13,038 nucleotides of DNA from Thermoplasmata archaeon (GCA_021827885.1 JAKAUD010000011.1:1-13038), one strand, 5' to 3'. Shown: positions 1 to 6,844, counted from the first letter of the stretch. A program made the numbers and translations. The notes: generated by a model not told the origin, from the letters alone.

Positions 1-1
1 G

Positions 2-1561
2 TTTAAGGTAACTGACGAAAGAGCGGGGGGGATGACTAGAAGAATAATTATTGATGGACAGCAGAGAATAACAACGCTCATTCTCGCACTTGTAGCAGTA
101 CGAGACAGAGCTCGGGTAAGTGAAAATAGTGATGATGCCCGGCTAGCAAGGACCATTGAAGATAATTATCTTTTCAATAAGGATACTCGCAACTCTGAAG
201 ATAAATTTAGACTTATATTAACCAGATCAGATAACGAGGACTTTAAAAGCGTGGCCAATGGCAACAGACCAACTGATGCAGAGACAAGCAATATTTTCAA
301 AGCCTACAGTTTTTTTACCTACCAAATAAATGCCATGGGGGCGTCCCTCAATCTTGATGAGCTGGTAAATGTCATATCGGGTTTGGAATTTACTTCAGTA
401 TCGCTGGAGCAATCTGATGATCCAAATAGAATATTTGAAACCCTAAATTATAGAGGGAAGGACCTAACACAATCTGATTTAGTCAGAAATCTTTTCATGA
501 TGTCAATTCGAGATACCAATAGTGCAAACGAGGCGTACGAGAATTTTTGGTTCCCGATGGAAGATGAGCTGGGTACCAATAACAAGAAAAGAAGAGATAA
601 TCTTGAGGGGTTTATAGGACACTACATAAACTTGAAGATGAAGACTACAGTAAAATATGAAAACATTTATCCTGAGATTAAAAAATTCTTAGAAAATAAG
701 GCAGATACAGAAGTAAAGGAAGAACTTAAAACATTGAAGGCTTACGCGGATTTGTATCAGCTGATTATTTATCCGGATAGAGAAAGAAATGAAGCAATAA
801 GGAACAGTCTGCAGAATATAGGCAGATTGGACATGACTGTTCACTATCCATTCTTGCTTAAGGCGTACAAAGCCCATAGAGATGAAAAGCTGTCAGTCAG
901 CGATTTCATTTCAATAATGCAAGTAATCGAATCCTACGCAGTCAGAAGGTACTTTCTCAAGGAGCCTCCTAACTCGCTTAATAAGCTGTTCGCTTCATTA
1001 TGCGAGATCGATGACGGCGAATTACTTTCTTCATTTACGAATGCGTTAACGTCAAGAGATTCAGGCGATAACCTTTACTGGCCTTCAGATGAAAAATTCA
1101 AGGAAGCCTTCATAGTTTATCCAGTTTATAATAAGAAACGGTGGCTTTCTAAACTAGTACTAGACGAATTAGAGAAAAGTTTTTCACACCCTGAACCCAT
1201 CTTGTTAGAAGATCTAACCATTGAACACGTTATGCCAAGAACCCTAGATGATAAATGGAAGAACTATCTAGGAGAAGACTGGAAAGAAACTTACGATGAA
1301 TATTGTCATACTATAGGGAATCTTACTTTAATAGGGTCAGTCCCAAATTCTGCAATCCAACAAGAACTCTTGGAAACTAAGAAGGAAGAGTGGTATAAAT
1401 ATTCCAATGTGGAGTTGACTAAAGAAATAAATGGAACTTGGAGTGAATGGACCAAAGACCAAATGATAGAGAGAGGCAGACTTCTTGCAGAAAGGGCAGC
1501 ACAGATTTGGAAAAGACCATCTGAGGTTAAATCGACGGAGAGCTCTAGAGTAGTAACATAG
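2..1561 (+). CDS. GmrSD-like DUF262/DUF1524 restriction protein (5' end missing)
   Basis: The reading frame is open to the window edge and encodes FKVTDERAGG ahead of the first ATG at 32. That ATG lies only 7 residues before the family's DGQQRxTTL motif, which is normally preceded by several dozen residues, so the true start is outside the window. Counting from that ATG, the DUF262 nucleotide-binding motif DGQQRITTL is at about 8-16 and FETLNYRGKDL about 35 residues past the 100 mark. The DUF1524 HNH-type nuclease part is near 395-450, with IEHVMP, a conserved W, then HTIGNLTLIG followed by N. Members such as GmrS/GmrD are type IV restriction enzymes that use NTP to cleave modified DNA, which fits an island rich in modification genes. 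The stop lies 7 bases before the end of the neighbouring transposase gene, so the IS sits immediately downstream. The family call is firm; the substrate is unknown. Confidence 0.9.
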   Translation, partial: FKVTDERAGGMTRRIIIDGQQRITTLILALVAVRDRARVSENSDDARLARTIEDNYLFNKDTRNSEDKFRLILTRSDNEDFKSVANGNRPTDAETSNIFKAYSFFTYQINAMGASLNLDELVNVISGLEFTSVSLEQSDDPNRIFETLNYRGKDLTQSDLVRNLFMMSIRDTNSANEAYENFWFPMEDELGTNNKKRRDNLEGFIGHYINLKMKTTVKYENIYPEIKKFLENKADTEVKEELKTLKAYADLYQLIIYPDRERNEAIRNSLQNIGRLDMTVHYPFLLKAYKAHRDEKLSVSDFISIMQVIESYAVRRYFLKEPPNSLNKLFASLCEIDDGELLSSFTNALTSRDSGDNLYWPSDEKFKEAFIVYPVYNKKRWLSKLVLDELEKSFSHPEPILLEDLTIEHVMPRTLDDKWKNYLGEDWKETYDEYCHTIGNLTLIGSVPNSAIQQELLETKKEEWYKYSNVELTKEINGTWSEWTKDQMIERGRLLAERAAQIWKRPSEVKSTESSRVVT

Positions 1562-1568
1562 AAATCGG

Positions 1569-2603
1569 TCAATTTGCGGTCAAGTCTATACCCCTTGTCA
1601 AATCAAACTTGATTCCTAGTTCAAACATCTCTTGGATCAGTACTAGGATATTGTAAGCGACTGCCTTGCACAACAGCTCATTTTTCTGTGCTATTGGATT
1701 CTTGGATTTCAGCGAATCCCCTAGTTTCTGTTTCATTGAGAAAAATGTAGTTTCCACGTTTGACCTTAGGTGGTAATGTTTTTCAAATTCGTCACGATTA
1801 TACATAAAAATCGCATACATCTGCCTGTATATCCTACTACCCATAGGCTTACCAGTTGAATTACTCTTGAAAGGGATGTACGGTACCCCTCCTATGCTGT
1901 CTATGAATGAAAGATTTGCTCGTGACAGATAGGCTTTATCTGCGGAAGCTTCTTCAATATTAAATCCTAACTTTTGCGTTCTTTCAATCAAGGGGATGAA
2001 TTGCTTGATATCGGCACTGTGTGCATCTCCAACCTCTATGGCCGTGATTATATTCGTTTTGATTCCGACTGTTATGTGTGCCTTAATCCAGTTGTACTCC
2101 TTGTTAAGTCCGTACTTTCTTTGGGCATACTCTGCAAATCGAGTTGTTCTGAATCCAGAGCTGTCAGTCGCAAAACTGGACTCTACGGATATTAGAGGCA
2201 AAGCAGTTATTGATAGCAATCTCTGCAAAATTCCTGTAATTTCGTGACTGTTCAATACCTTTGATGATGTATTGAAGTGCGGTCTGTGACTGATTTGGCC
2301 TTTTTCTTCTGAGTAGTCATAGAAAGAAGCAGATCTTCTACTTGATAGCTGAGAATATACTTTTTGTATGGTGCAGAAAAGTTCGTCTCTAATCAATAAT
2401 TTGGGTCTTCCTCTCCTCTGGTTAGGTTCTTCGATATTTGACACCAGGTCACTGAGTAGCTCATTGAAAATCTTGAATTCTCGGCTCTGTGCTAAATTGT
2501 AAGCTTTCCAGTCCTGTGGGTACGTTACCCTAATGGTCAGCGGTACTGACACATCTTTTTTATCGGAGCTTTTACTCCTTGCTTGCTGTGGTGTTTCTGT
2601 CAT
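1569..2603 (-). CDS. IS4/IS5-type DDE transposase
   Basis: This is a cut-and-paste transposase with an RNase-H-like DDE core. Numbering from the furthest upstream in-frame ATG (2735), the acidic triad appears as D191 in ATDSSGF, D266 in ADKAYLS and E328 in SNVETTFFSMK, followed by a typical C-terminal helix with AYNILVL. I place the start at 2603 (344 residues) because a textbook archaeal ribosome binding site, GAGGTGA, lies 5 bases upstream of this ATG. The upstream in-frame extension to 2735 (44 more residues) has no such site and would code through a 9-bp inverted repeat. The gene looks intact. It is convergent with the DUF262 gene and divergent from the small-protein operon. Terminal inverted repeats could not be defined with certainty. 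Confidence 0.85.
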   Translation of the reverse strand: MTETPQQARSKSSDKKDVSVPLTIRVTYPQDWKAYNLAQSREFKIFNELLSDLVSNIEEPNQRRGRPKLLIRDELFCTIQKVYSQLSSRRSASFYDYSEEKGQISHRPHFNTSSKVLNSHEITGILQRLLSITALPLISVESSFATDSSGFRTTRFAEYAQRKYGLNKEYNWIKAHITVGIKTNIITAIEVGDAHSADIKQFIPLIERTQKLGFNIEEASADKAYLSRANLSFIDSIGGVPYIPFKSNSTGKPMGSRIYRQMYAIFMYNRDEFEKHYHLRSNVETTFFSMKQKLGDSLKSKNPIAQKNELLCKAVAYNILVLIQEMFELGIKFDLTRGIDLTAN

Positions 2604-2608
2604 GAGTT

Positions 2609-2615
2609 TCACCTC
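2609..2615 (-). promoter_or_regulatory. Ribosome binding site deciding the transposase start
   Basis: On the minus strand this reads GAGGTGA, a near-perfect complement of the archaeal 16S rRNA 3' end. It stands 5 bases ahead of the ATG at 2603. It argues for that start over the ATG at 2735. Confidence 0.7.
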
Positions 2616-2618
2616 GGC

Positions 2619-2650
2619 CGGTAGGTCACCCCTCCCAGGACGACCTACCG
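2619..2650. repeat. 9-bp perfect inverted repeat in the transposase leader
   Basis: The arms CGGTAGGTC (2619-2627) and GACCTACCG (2642-2650) are exact reverse complements separated by 14 bases. Transcribed on the minus strand, this would form a GC-rich hairpin just upstream of the transposase ribosome binding site. Such leader hairpins can restrain translation of transposase from read-through transcripts. It could also be part of the IS end recognised by the transposase. Confidence 0.55.
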
Positions 2651-2700
2651 TATTCATCGCAGGTATTACCCTGTAATTACCAATCTTATATGTAATTGTT

Positions 2701-2710
2701 GTATAAATAC
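2701..2710 (-). promoter_or_regulatory. TATA-like element for the transposase
   Basis: The minus strand carries GGTATTTATAC, an A/T-rich TATA-like box preceded by purines that could act as a BRE. Initiation about 25 bases downstream would give a leader of roughly 70-80 bases containing the 2619-2650 hairpin. This is by pattern only. Confidence 0.3.
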
Positions 2711-2759
2711 CTTTTGGAGTTGCATTATACGGCATTTTCGTGGTAAAATATTAGTATTT

Positions 2760-2780
2760 AATAGCTATAATATAGCTATT
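2760..2780. promoter_or_regulatory. Perfect 10-bp palindrome abutting the start codon; probable operator
   Basis: The 21-base stretch consists of AATAGCTATA, a single central A, and TATAGCTATT, with fully complementary arms. It ends one base before the ATG at 2781. An upstream A/T box (AAAATATTA, about 2745-2753) would place transcription initiation near 2777, giving a leaderless or nearly leaderless mRNA, so the palindrome occupies the initiation region. A dimeric protein bound here would block transcription. The first gene encodes an AbrB-like small protein, so autorepression is a reasonable inference. Confidence 0.5.
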
Positions 2781-2948
2781 ATGAGTAGACAAAATCTCAA
2801 ATTAATTAGAAAAGGAGTCATTGAACTCAGTCTTAGAGAAGTTGAAATCTACAAGACACGGGTCGTTGGCAACAACAAGTTTTGTGATAAAATTCATGTT
2901 CCGCTCGGCTGGAAGGGGAAAAAAGTCTTAATGGTGATGTTAGAATGA
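2781..2948 (+). CDS. Small AbrB/DUF2080-like protein, probable operon regulator
   Basis: This 55-residue protein has an RVVGNN segment followed by the pattern KIHVPLGWKGKKVLMVML at about residues 37-54. It resembles the archaeal DUF2080 family, whose members read GNSxxVxxPxxWxGKKVxVxL, and more broadly the swapped-hairpin AbrB DNA-binding fold. Its stop overlaps the next gene's start (ATGA at 2945-2948), so it is translationally coupled to the downstream operon rather than belonging to the IS. The ATG directly follows a perfect palindrome and has no room for a ribosome binding site, consistent with a leaderless transcript. DUF2080 members are often annotated as transposon-encoded, so an origin from a mobile element is possible. 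The DNA-binding role is inferred from the fold and the adjacent palindrome. Confidence 0.65.
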   Translation: MSRQNLKLIRKGVIELSLREVEIYKTRVVGNNKFCDKIHVPLGWKGKKVLMVMLE

Positions 2949-3199
2949 GCGATCAAAGTAGATTTAGCGAGAAAGTAAATGCAATATTGGAAATGGAAAA
3001 AGCATGGGGAAAAGAATGGAAACATAAAAATCCGCTCTGTAAAGAATGGCAAGAGCACCTAAGGATCTATGGGTATGGATTTTGCAAACACTATGCAGAG
3101 GCCCGTACAGAACAGTTTAAAGAAGCAATATTGGATTTATGGGACATTACCAAATGGGACGGAAAGCTTTATAACTGGGTATACATATCTAATAAGTGA
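2945..3199 (+). CDS. Unknown 84-residue protein in the TGT-like operon
   Basis: I do not recognise the family. The protein is charged and aromatic-rich, with tryptophans at intervals (KAWGKEWKHK, CKEWQEHL, LDLWDITKWDG, YNWVYI). It is probably helical, with two cysteines (in LCKEW and GFCKHY). Reality is supported by a GGTGAT ribosome binding site (2933-2938) six bases before the ATG, a 4-base overlap with the upstream gene, and a GTGA junction with the next gene. No signal peptide or membrane segment is seen. Its fixed place between a regulator and a winged-helix protein suggests an accessory or adaptor subunit, but that is context only. Confidence 0.7.
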   Translation: MSDQSRFSEKVNAILEMEKAWGKEWKHKNPLCKEWQEHLRIYGYGFCKHYAEARTEQFKEAILDLWDITKWDGKLYNWVYISNK

Positions 3200-3204
3200 A
3201 TAGT

Positions 3205-3498
3205 ATGTCTGATGTGCAGTTACTTCCAAAGTGGGTAATGAGAAGATACCTCGTATTATGGGACAGTTTTAAGAATAAAGAATTTGGTTTTGACGAAGCA
3301 CTAAGAATACTTTCTAATCTACCCAAACCTGACGATAAAAAAATAGTTGCATTATTTTTGTCCGAACTTAGGAAAGCGGGCTGGTTAGAGGTAAAGTTCG
3401 ATCCAGAGGACGCTAGAAGACGAAAATACAGGCTGCACCCCTATGAGAAGATTTTCGAGATTGTAATCAATGAGAATTCTAGGAGGTCCCAGCAATGA
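3205..3498 (+). CDS. Small winged-helix-like protein, partner of the TGT-like protein
   Basis: This protein of about 97 residues has a helix-rich first half (PKWVMRRYLVLWDSF, FDEALRILSNL, KKIVALFLSELRKAGWLEV) followed by a short hairpin-like segment (FDPEDARRRKYRLHP). That order is typical of a winged helix-turn-helix domain. The start may be the ATG at 3205 or a GTG at 3196 that overlaps the preceding TGA (GTGA); the latter adds three residues. The end overlaps the next start by 4 bases (ATGA), so coupling to the TGT-like gene is tight. A larger winged-helix-like gene precedes the second TGT-like gene at 6876-7421, so the pairing recurs. It may bind DNA or mediate protein contact; no specific family is recognised. 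Confidence 0.65.
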   Translation: MSDVQLLPKWVMRRYLVLWDSFKNKEFGFDEALRILSNLPKPDDKKIVALFLSELRKAGWLEVKFDPEDARRRKYRLHPYEKIFEIVINENSRRSQQ

Positions 3499-4640
3499 AG
3501 ATAGAAATAGAACCAAGAACTTCTCTGTTGCTTGGGGAGAGGAAATGCAATATAACTATAGGAGAAAGTAATTTTGAAACTCCGGCTCCTGCTGTTACGA
3601 ATACCGATATCTATTATGTCAATCAGATAATGGATGCAACTCTTTCCAAAATGGCGTTCAAAAATAAGGTACTGGAGATTAGAAAAAATCTGTTTAATAA
3701 AACTCTGGAGAATGTTCTCTTGAGTCCAAAAGGTCAAAAGAAGTTTGGTGGATGGATTGATCAACAGATCTCAATGGCCAAATCATCCTCCTTGGTGTCT
3801 CTAAGCTTATTCACTCCCACATTGCAGTACGTAACCGTAAATGAAAAGGTTGTAACGGAATTAGTGAATTTACAACTTCGTACTAAACTAGATGTAGTGA
3901 ACATTCCAGATATTAGATATATTGCAGTCGAAAAGATGGCAGAAATCATAAAGAAAGAATCTGAAAGAATTAAGAAAAAAGGCAAGGAACCGTTTTATTT
4001 AATTCCTATGGATCAAGACTATCAAGTCTTTTCTCAAAAAGTCGAAGCGGCAAAGCCATTTATATCGGGAATTACGGCGTTATATGCTGATATTGGTACG
4101 TTCTTCCCGAACTTTGATGTACTGAGAAGCCTAGTAGCGGACAAGAATATAATCCGAGTACTCTCAAGAGTTAACAGATATTCCGATTCTGATAAACCAT
4201 CGGTTCTTTTCCCTTTATCATTCCTATGCGCAGACATCTACTCGGTAGAATACGGATTTCCCACTTCTTCCGATCTTACCGAAAAACAGAGAATTGCAAA
4301 GGAAATCCGAACTGCAAAACGGTTTGACGTAAAGACTTTTGAATATTATACGGTCCAACTTCATGATGAAAAATTAGGGAAGTTTCTGAATTGTGGATGC
4401 CCAATATGTGAAGGCAGAACTATTGATGATATCCCTATCGATTTCATAGGTTCTCTGACTGCCGCCTTCAGAATTCATGAAACTTTCGTTATACATGATT
4501 TAATTTCTAGTTGCTTAGATTCTTACGAAATAGTAAAGACTTTTGCATTTCTCAAAGACGATATGACAATTCGGAAAGCAATGAAAAACACTTTTCTTTC
4601 TGATCTAATGACAACGCAGACAATGTTGCCTACAATCTAG
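3495..4640 (+). CDS. Divergent TGT-fold protein with intact Zn site (381 aa)
   Basis: It appears to be a relative of archaeal tRNA-guanine transglycosylase and of the DNA-modifying DpdA group, a TIM barrel with a structural zinc. Visible marks: an N-terminal ETPAPAV (28-34) like the TGT 'TPaxxPV' segment; SLFTPTLQYV at 104-113; a late barrel strand CADIYSVEYG (245-254) where TGTs carry DxFDSxxY; and CGCPIC with C300, C302 and C305 followed by IHDL with H334, matching the TGT zinc motif CxCxxC...H. The usual DSGGFQ loop is not recognisable, and the region of the Asp nucleophile is altered (D247 with Y following), so classical base exchange may be lost or changed. Translation starts behind a strong AGGAGGT site (3481-3487). 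The archaeal PUA domain of tRNA TGTs is absent, which argues against a housekeeping tRNA enzyme. It pairs with the related gene at 7411-8736. Confidence 0.65.
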   Translation: MKIEIEPRTSLLLGERKCNITIGESNFETPAPAVTNTDIYYVNQIMDATLSKMAFKNKVLEIRKNLFNKTLENVLLSPKGQKKFGGWIDQQISMAKSSSLVSLSLFTPTLQYVTVNEKVVTELVNLQLRTKLDVVNIPDIRYIAVEKMAEIIKKESERIKKKGKEPFYLIPMDQDYQVFSQKVEAAKPFISGITALYADIGTFFPNFDVLRSLVADKNIIRVLSRVNRYSDSDKPSVLFPLSFLCADIYSVEYGFPTSSDLTEKQRIAKEIRTAKRFDVKTFEYYTVQLHDEKLGKFLNCGCPICEGRTIDDIPIDFIGSLTAAFRIHETFVIHDLISSCLDSYEIVKTFAFLKDDMTIRKAMKNTFLSDLMTTQTMLPTI

Positions 4641-4654
4641 AGGAATGTGAAATA

Positions 4655-4810
4655 ATGAGCGTCCCTGACAAATTGCTGGATATTGGCAACCAGTTGGAAT
4701 GTCAACCAGTAGCTATTGAAGTCTTTTCAAAGCATTCCAAAACCTGTCAGCTGTTCCTTTACGTTCAGAACAGTAGACTCCATCTGTACCTACCAGACGG
4801 TATCTCCTAG
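4655..4810 (+). CDS. Possible 51-residue protein at the end of the TGT-like operon
   Basis: This short frame begins 14 bases after the TGT-like gene's stop, preceded by GAGGAATGTGA, which could serve as a weak ribosome binding site. The product begins MSVPDKLLDIGNQ and ends in an aromatic, beta-like segment (CQLFLYVQNSRLHLYLP). It has two cysteines and no recognised family. Its last 21 bases overlap, tail to tail, the coding end of the convergent JAMM-E1 gene. It fills the only gap between the two units and looks plausibly coding, but chance cannot be excluded for such a short frame. Confidence 0.4.
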   Translation: MSVPDKLLDIGNQLECQPVAIEVFSKHSKTCQLFLYVQNSRLHLYLPDGIS

Positions 4811-6172
4811 TCCCAGTGTGTACTTACAAAGAGAGCAGCTTTCCTTTGCACTAGCTTCCTGGCTGTACAATCTTTCGTTCTTTCCGTCATAGAACCAGAA
4901 TCCGGATAGGTTTTTGTCTCTCGCCATATAACCAGTGAGCAGCTGCAATGCCTCAGTCACAGCAAGGGAAGCAACAACTCCGTTGGCGCTTACTATTTGA
5001 GCTGGACTCTTCACACGCTTCACATAGGTGGGACCCTTGCCTGATATCTCTGCTTCCAGCTTTTCTTTTGTAAGAAATCCCGTGCACCACATACAAGGAC
5101 CCCCAGGCATGTAAATGTGCGCATGCCCGGACAGCATCTCCAGCTTGAATCCTTTCGACTTTTTTCCGGATACTTCAGTTCCGATCCCTATGTCTACAAG
5201 TGGGATAGCATGTCTCCAAGAAAAATCGTTTAAAAGTGATCTGGCTTGATAAGTATCAACGCAGCTGAAAATTATGTCGGCAGATTTTAGAGCCTTCACA
5301 GTGGGCTCGGTAGGAAAGGTTTCGGCCAGCTCTTCAGTCTTCGCATTTCTGTATATTGATTTGATTAGCCTTGTGATAACCTCGGTTTTCTTCTTGCCGA
5401 TGTCTTTATTGATCGATCCAATCAGCCGGTGCATGTTCGACAGTTCTATGTTGTCCTCATCTATCAGCACAAAATTTCCGACTCCTGAATGGGCAAGCTG
5501 CTGCGCAACATGAGATCCTCCTCCGCCTAGTCCTACTATTCCCACTTTTGAGCTGAATAAGCGCTTTTGTCCGTTTTCACCTATTACTGCAATCTGCCGG
5601 TTAAACATCTCCTTGTGCGGTACCCTTGACTTAGCTTCCTTGGGCCAAAAGACTATTGGACTCCCCAGCCAAACCGCAGAAGTGACTTTCAGAGTTGTAC
5701 GTTTCTCTTCGTCGTCTCCGGGAAGATTGACTACACCCCCAACGCTGTTGTCTAATCCGATTACGACGCTTCCGTGCAGCTGCCTGTCCATCAGTATTCT
5801 AAACCTGTCAAGCAATATCCTGAAGCTTATCTTATCCTGAGGGGACAAGTTGGGGTGGTTGCTATTATGTTTGTGCACTATAAGTAGGCCCAGTCTCAAC
5901 TTTAGCGCGTGGTTTACCACCTCCGCTGTGAATTTATGGTCCCAAGCCGTCCCTGCATCTTTGAGAATATATGACTCTTCAGGGACTGGATATACTTTAT
6001 TAACAATCACGGAAATCTTATCTTCAGAAACGGTTTTGCCTGCAAGGCAAATAACAACTCTTTCGCAGTAATTTACCGAGGGTTTATCCAACTCTGCTTT
6101 TACAAGATCACCTATGGCCGAAGGAAATCTCAACTCAACGGGCTTCGTTTTCACTTTATTCAACCTTTTCAA
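4790..6172 (-). CDS. Fused JAMM deubiquitinase-like / E1 (ThiF) activating enzyme
   Basis: This 460-residue two-domain protein combines the maturing and activating steps of a Ubl pathway. The N-terminal Prok-JAB metalloprotease domain has E37 (CERVVICLAG) and the motif H100-K-H102, seven residues, S110, two residues, D113, an exact JAMM zinc signature. The C-terminal ThiF/E1 adenylation domain (about 185-460) has the ATP-binding GLGGGG (214-219), LIDED with D239, the NMHR arginine (R249), K262 and CVD at 304-306. CMWC (360-363) and CSLC (446-449) form a four-cysteine zinc site. Every cysteine C-terminal to C304 belongs to the zinc site, so no obvious thioester cysteine is present. The start codon is TTG at 6172 within the end of the E2-like gene, behind GAGGCG; a GTG at 6154 is an alternative. 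It is the last gene of the Ubl operon. Confidence 0.92.
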   Translation of the reverse strand: MKRLNKVKTKPVELRFPSAIGDLVKAELDKPSVNYCERVVICLAGKTVSEDKISVIVNKVYPVPEESYILKDAGTAWDHKFTAEVVNHALKLRLGLLIVHKHNSNHPNLSPQDKISFRILLDRFRILMDRQLHGSVVIGLDNSVGGVVNLPGDDEEKRTTLKVTSAVWLGSPIVFWPKEAKSRVPHKEMFNRQIAVIGENGQKRLFSSKVGIVGLGGGGSHVAQQLAHSGVGNFVLIDEDNIELSNMHRLIGSINKDIGKKKTEVITRLIKSIYRNAKTEELAETFPTEPTVKALKSADIIFSCVDTYQARSLLNDFSWRHAIPLVDIGIGTEVSGKKSKGFKLEMLSGHAHIYMPGGPCMWCTGFLTKEKLEAEISGKGPTYVKRVKSPAQIVSANGVVASLAVTEALQLLTGYMARDKNLSGFWFYDGKNERLYSQEASAKESCSLCKYTLGLGDTVW

Positions 6173-6524
6173 AACGCCTCAATTTTCCAATAACATAATA
6201 CCAGAGTGGGTCAGACTGCTGCCAGGGAAAATTGGCCGAAAAATTAACCCACGGTTCTCCGTCTATGGCAGTATTAGAAGTACTGCGAGCTGTTATTCCG
6301 TTGTCGAACTTTATCTGATTCTTGACTAGAATTTGCGGAGGATCATTCCCTCCTTGAAAGACTATGAGCACATCCATTCTTCCAGGAATGCAGTGGGAAG
6401 GAAGCTGAACCTCTGATATTTTCAATAGGTAAGTTCCATCAGGCAAAGTCTTAGAAACAACTCTGCCGTTTCCGAAGTGGTTTATTAGATCTGTTTTAAG
6501 CTTAGATTTCCTAGTCTCATCCAT
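6156..6524 (-). CDS. E2-like ubiquitin-conjugating protein, Prok-E2_E type
   Basis: This 122-residue protein matches the pattern I know from the prokaryotic E2 family E: an N-terminal helix, LPSHCIPGRMDVLIVF (41-56) in place of the beta-meander entry, and the C-terminal signature PWVNFSANFPWQQSDPLWYYV (91-111), where relatives show W..FSRH..W.pg.D. E2 proteins carry Ubl from E1 to substrate. The only cysteine is C45, located before the usual E2 active-site region rather than after the meander, so either C45 is an unorthodox active site or the protein acts without a thioester. The gene is 6 bases downstream of the Ubl stop (GGTGA site overlapping the Ubl end) and overlaps the JAMM-E1 start by 17 bases, as expected for a single cassette. 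Confidence 0.78.
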   Translation of the reverse strand: MDETRKSKLKTDLINHFGNGRVVSKTLPDGTYLLKISEVQLPSHCIPGRMDVLIVFQGGNDPPQILVKNQIKFDNGITARSTSNTAIDGEPWVNFSANFPWQQSDPLWYYVIGKLRRFEKVE

Positions 6525-6530
6525 TAAACC

Positions 6531-6764
6531 CTAGCTCACCGGAGTTGGAGGAAAGTCCACGAACTGTTCGTTCTCGTGTATCTTTACTAATTCACTGTTC
6601 GATACAGGTGTAAGTTTTTCACCCTCTTTTCTGAACAGATCAGTGTTTTGGGCCAAACTAGCCTTTTCTTTTATCTGTAAACCGCTTACTAAGTCCGTAT
6701 TGAACGGACCAACTTTCTTTTCGTTTACCAATATGTATACTTCCCTCACTTGTTTTTCCGACAT
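6531..6764 (-). CDS. Ubiquitin-like modifier, multiubiquitin family (single domain)
   Basis: This 77-residue protein is a single beta-grasp-type domain: a first strand VREVYILVNEKKV (6-18), a helix region LQIKEKASLA (29-38), then late strands ending in NEQFVDFPPTPVS. The tail F-V-D-F-P-P is characteristic of the multiubiquitin domain. Its place as the first gene before E2 and JAMM-E1 genes makes it the modifier. It has no C-terminal Gly-Gly and no glycine at all in the last 28 residues; family members lacking Gly-Gly occur, so activation may use the natural Ser terminus or a JAMM-trimmed end. Only one domain is present, unlike the tandem domains that name the family. Translation may use GGGATGTGA ahead of the ATG. 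Confidence 0.8.
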   Translation of the reverse strand: MSEKQVREVYILVNEKKVGPFNTDLVSGLQIKEKASLAQNTDLFRKEGEKLTPVSNSELVKIHENEQFVDFPPTPVS

Positions 6765-6811
6765 TACTTCACATCCCTATATGTTTCGCCGAGTGTAAAG
6801 TGATATTCTAC

Positions 6812-6820
6812 TATTTATTA
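6812..6820 (-). promoter_or_regulatory. TATA-like box of the Ubl operon
   Basis: On the minus strand the stretch reads TTAATAAATA. Initiation about 25 bases downstream (near 6787) would leave a leader of about 20-25 bases containing GGGATGTGA before the ATG at 6764. It is one of two face-to-face promoters in the 111-base intergenic region. Confidence 0.4.
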
Positions 6821-6836
6821 AGGGTTCTTAGCAAAG

Positions 6837-6844
6837 TTTATTAA
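6837..6844 (+). promoter_or_regulatory. TATA-like box of the second winged-helix/TGT-like operon
   Basis: TTTATTAA is preceded by AAAG, a possible BRE. Initiation about 25 bases downstream falls near 6865-6868, just before the GGTGAT ribosome binding site and the TTG start at 6876. Confidence 0.4.

Larger units (their letters stand above)
1562..2710 (-). mobile_element. Insertion sequence carrying the DDE transposase (ends approximate)
   Basis: The single transposase gene with its own promoter and leader, set between two unrelated transcription units, indicates an IS4/IS5-superfamily element. The limits given are approximate. The left side must lie at or after the DUF262 stop at 1561. The right side is bounded loosely by the TATA-like element near 2702. 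A weak match between about 1562-1585 and the complement of about 2668-2690 (both contain a GGT..AATT core) could be degenerate terminal repeats, but it has gaps and no flanking target duplication was found. Confidence 0.45.

Noticed and set aside
32..34. ATG at 32 as the true start of the DUF262 gene
   Set aside because: The frame is open upstream to the window edge, and the DGQQR motif comes after only 7 residues, so the family's N-terminal part must lie outside the window.
1562..2780. Defined terminal inverted repeats and target duplication of the IS
   Set aside because: Only a gapped, imperfect match was found between the two sides, with no matching direct repeat; the ends remain open.
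3495..4640. Housekeeping archaeal tRNA-guanine transglycosylase
   Set aside because: The catalytic DSGGFQ loop and PUA domain are not seen and the Asp nucleophile region is altered; context is an accessory island.
5274..6329. Plus-strand frames of 71-79 codons inside the JAMM-E1/E2 region
   Set aside because: They lie antisense to genes with clear motifs, have no recognisable domain or good ribosome binding site, and are best read as shadows.
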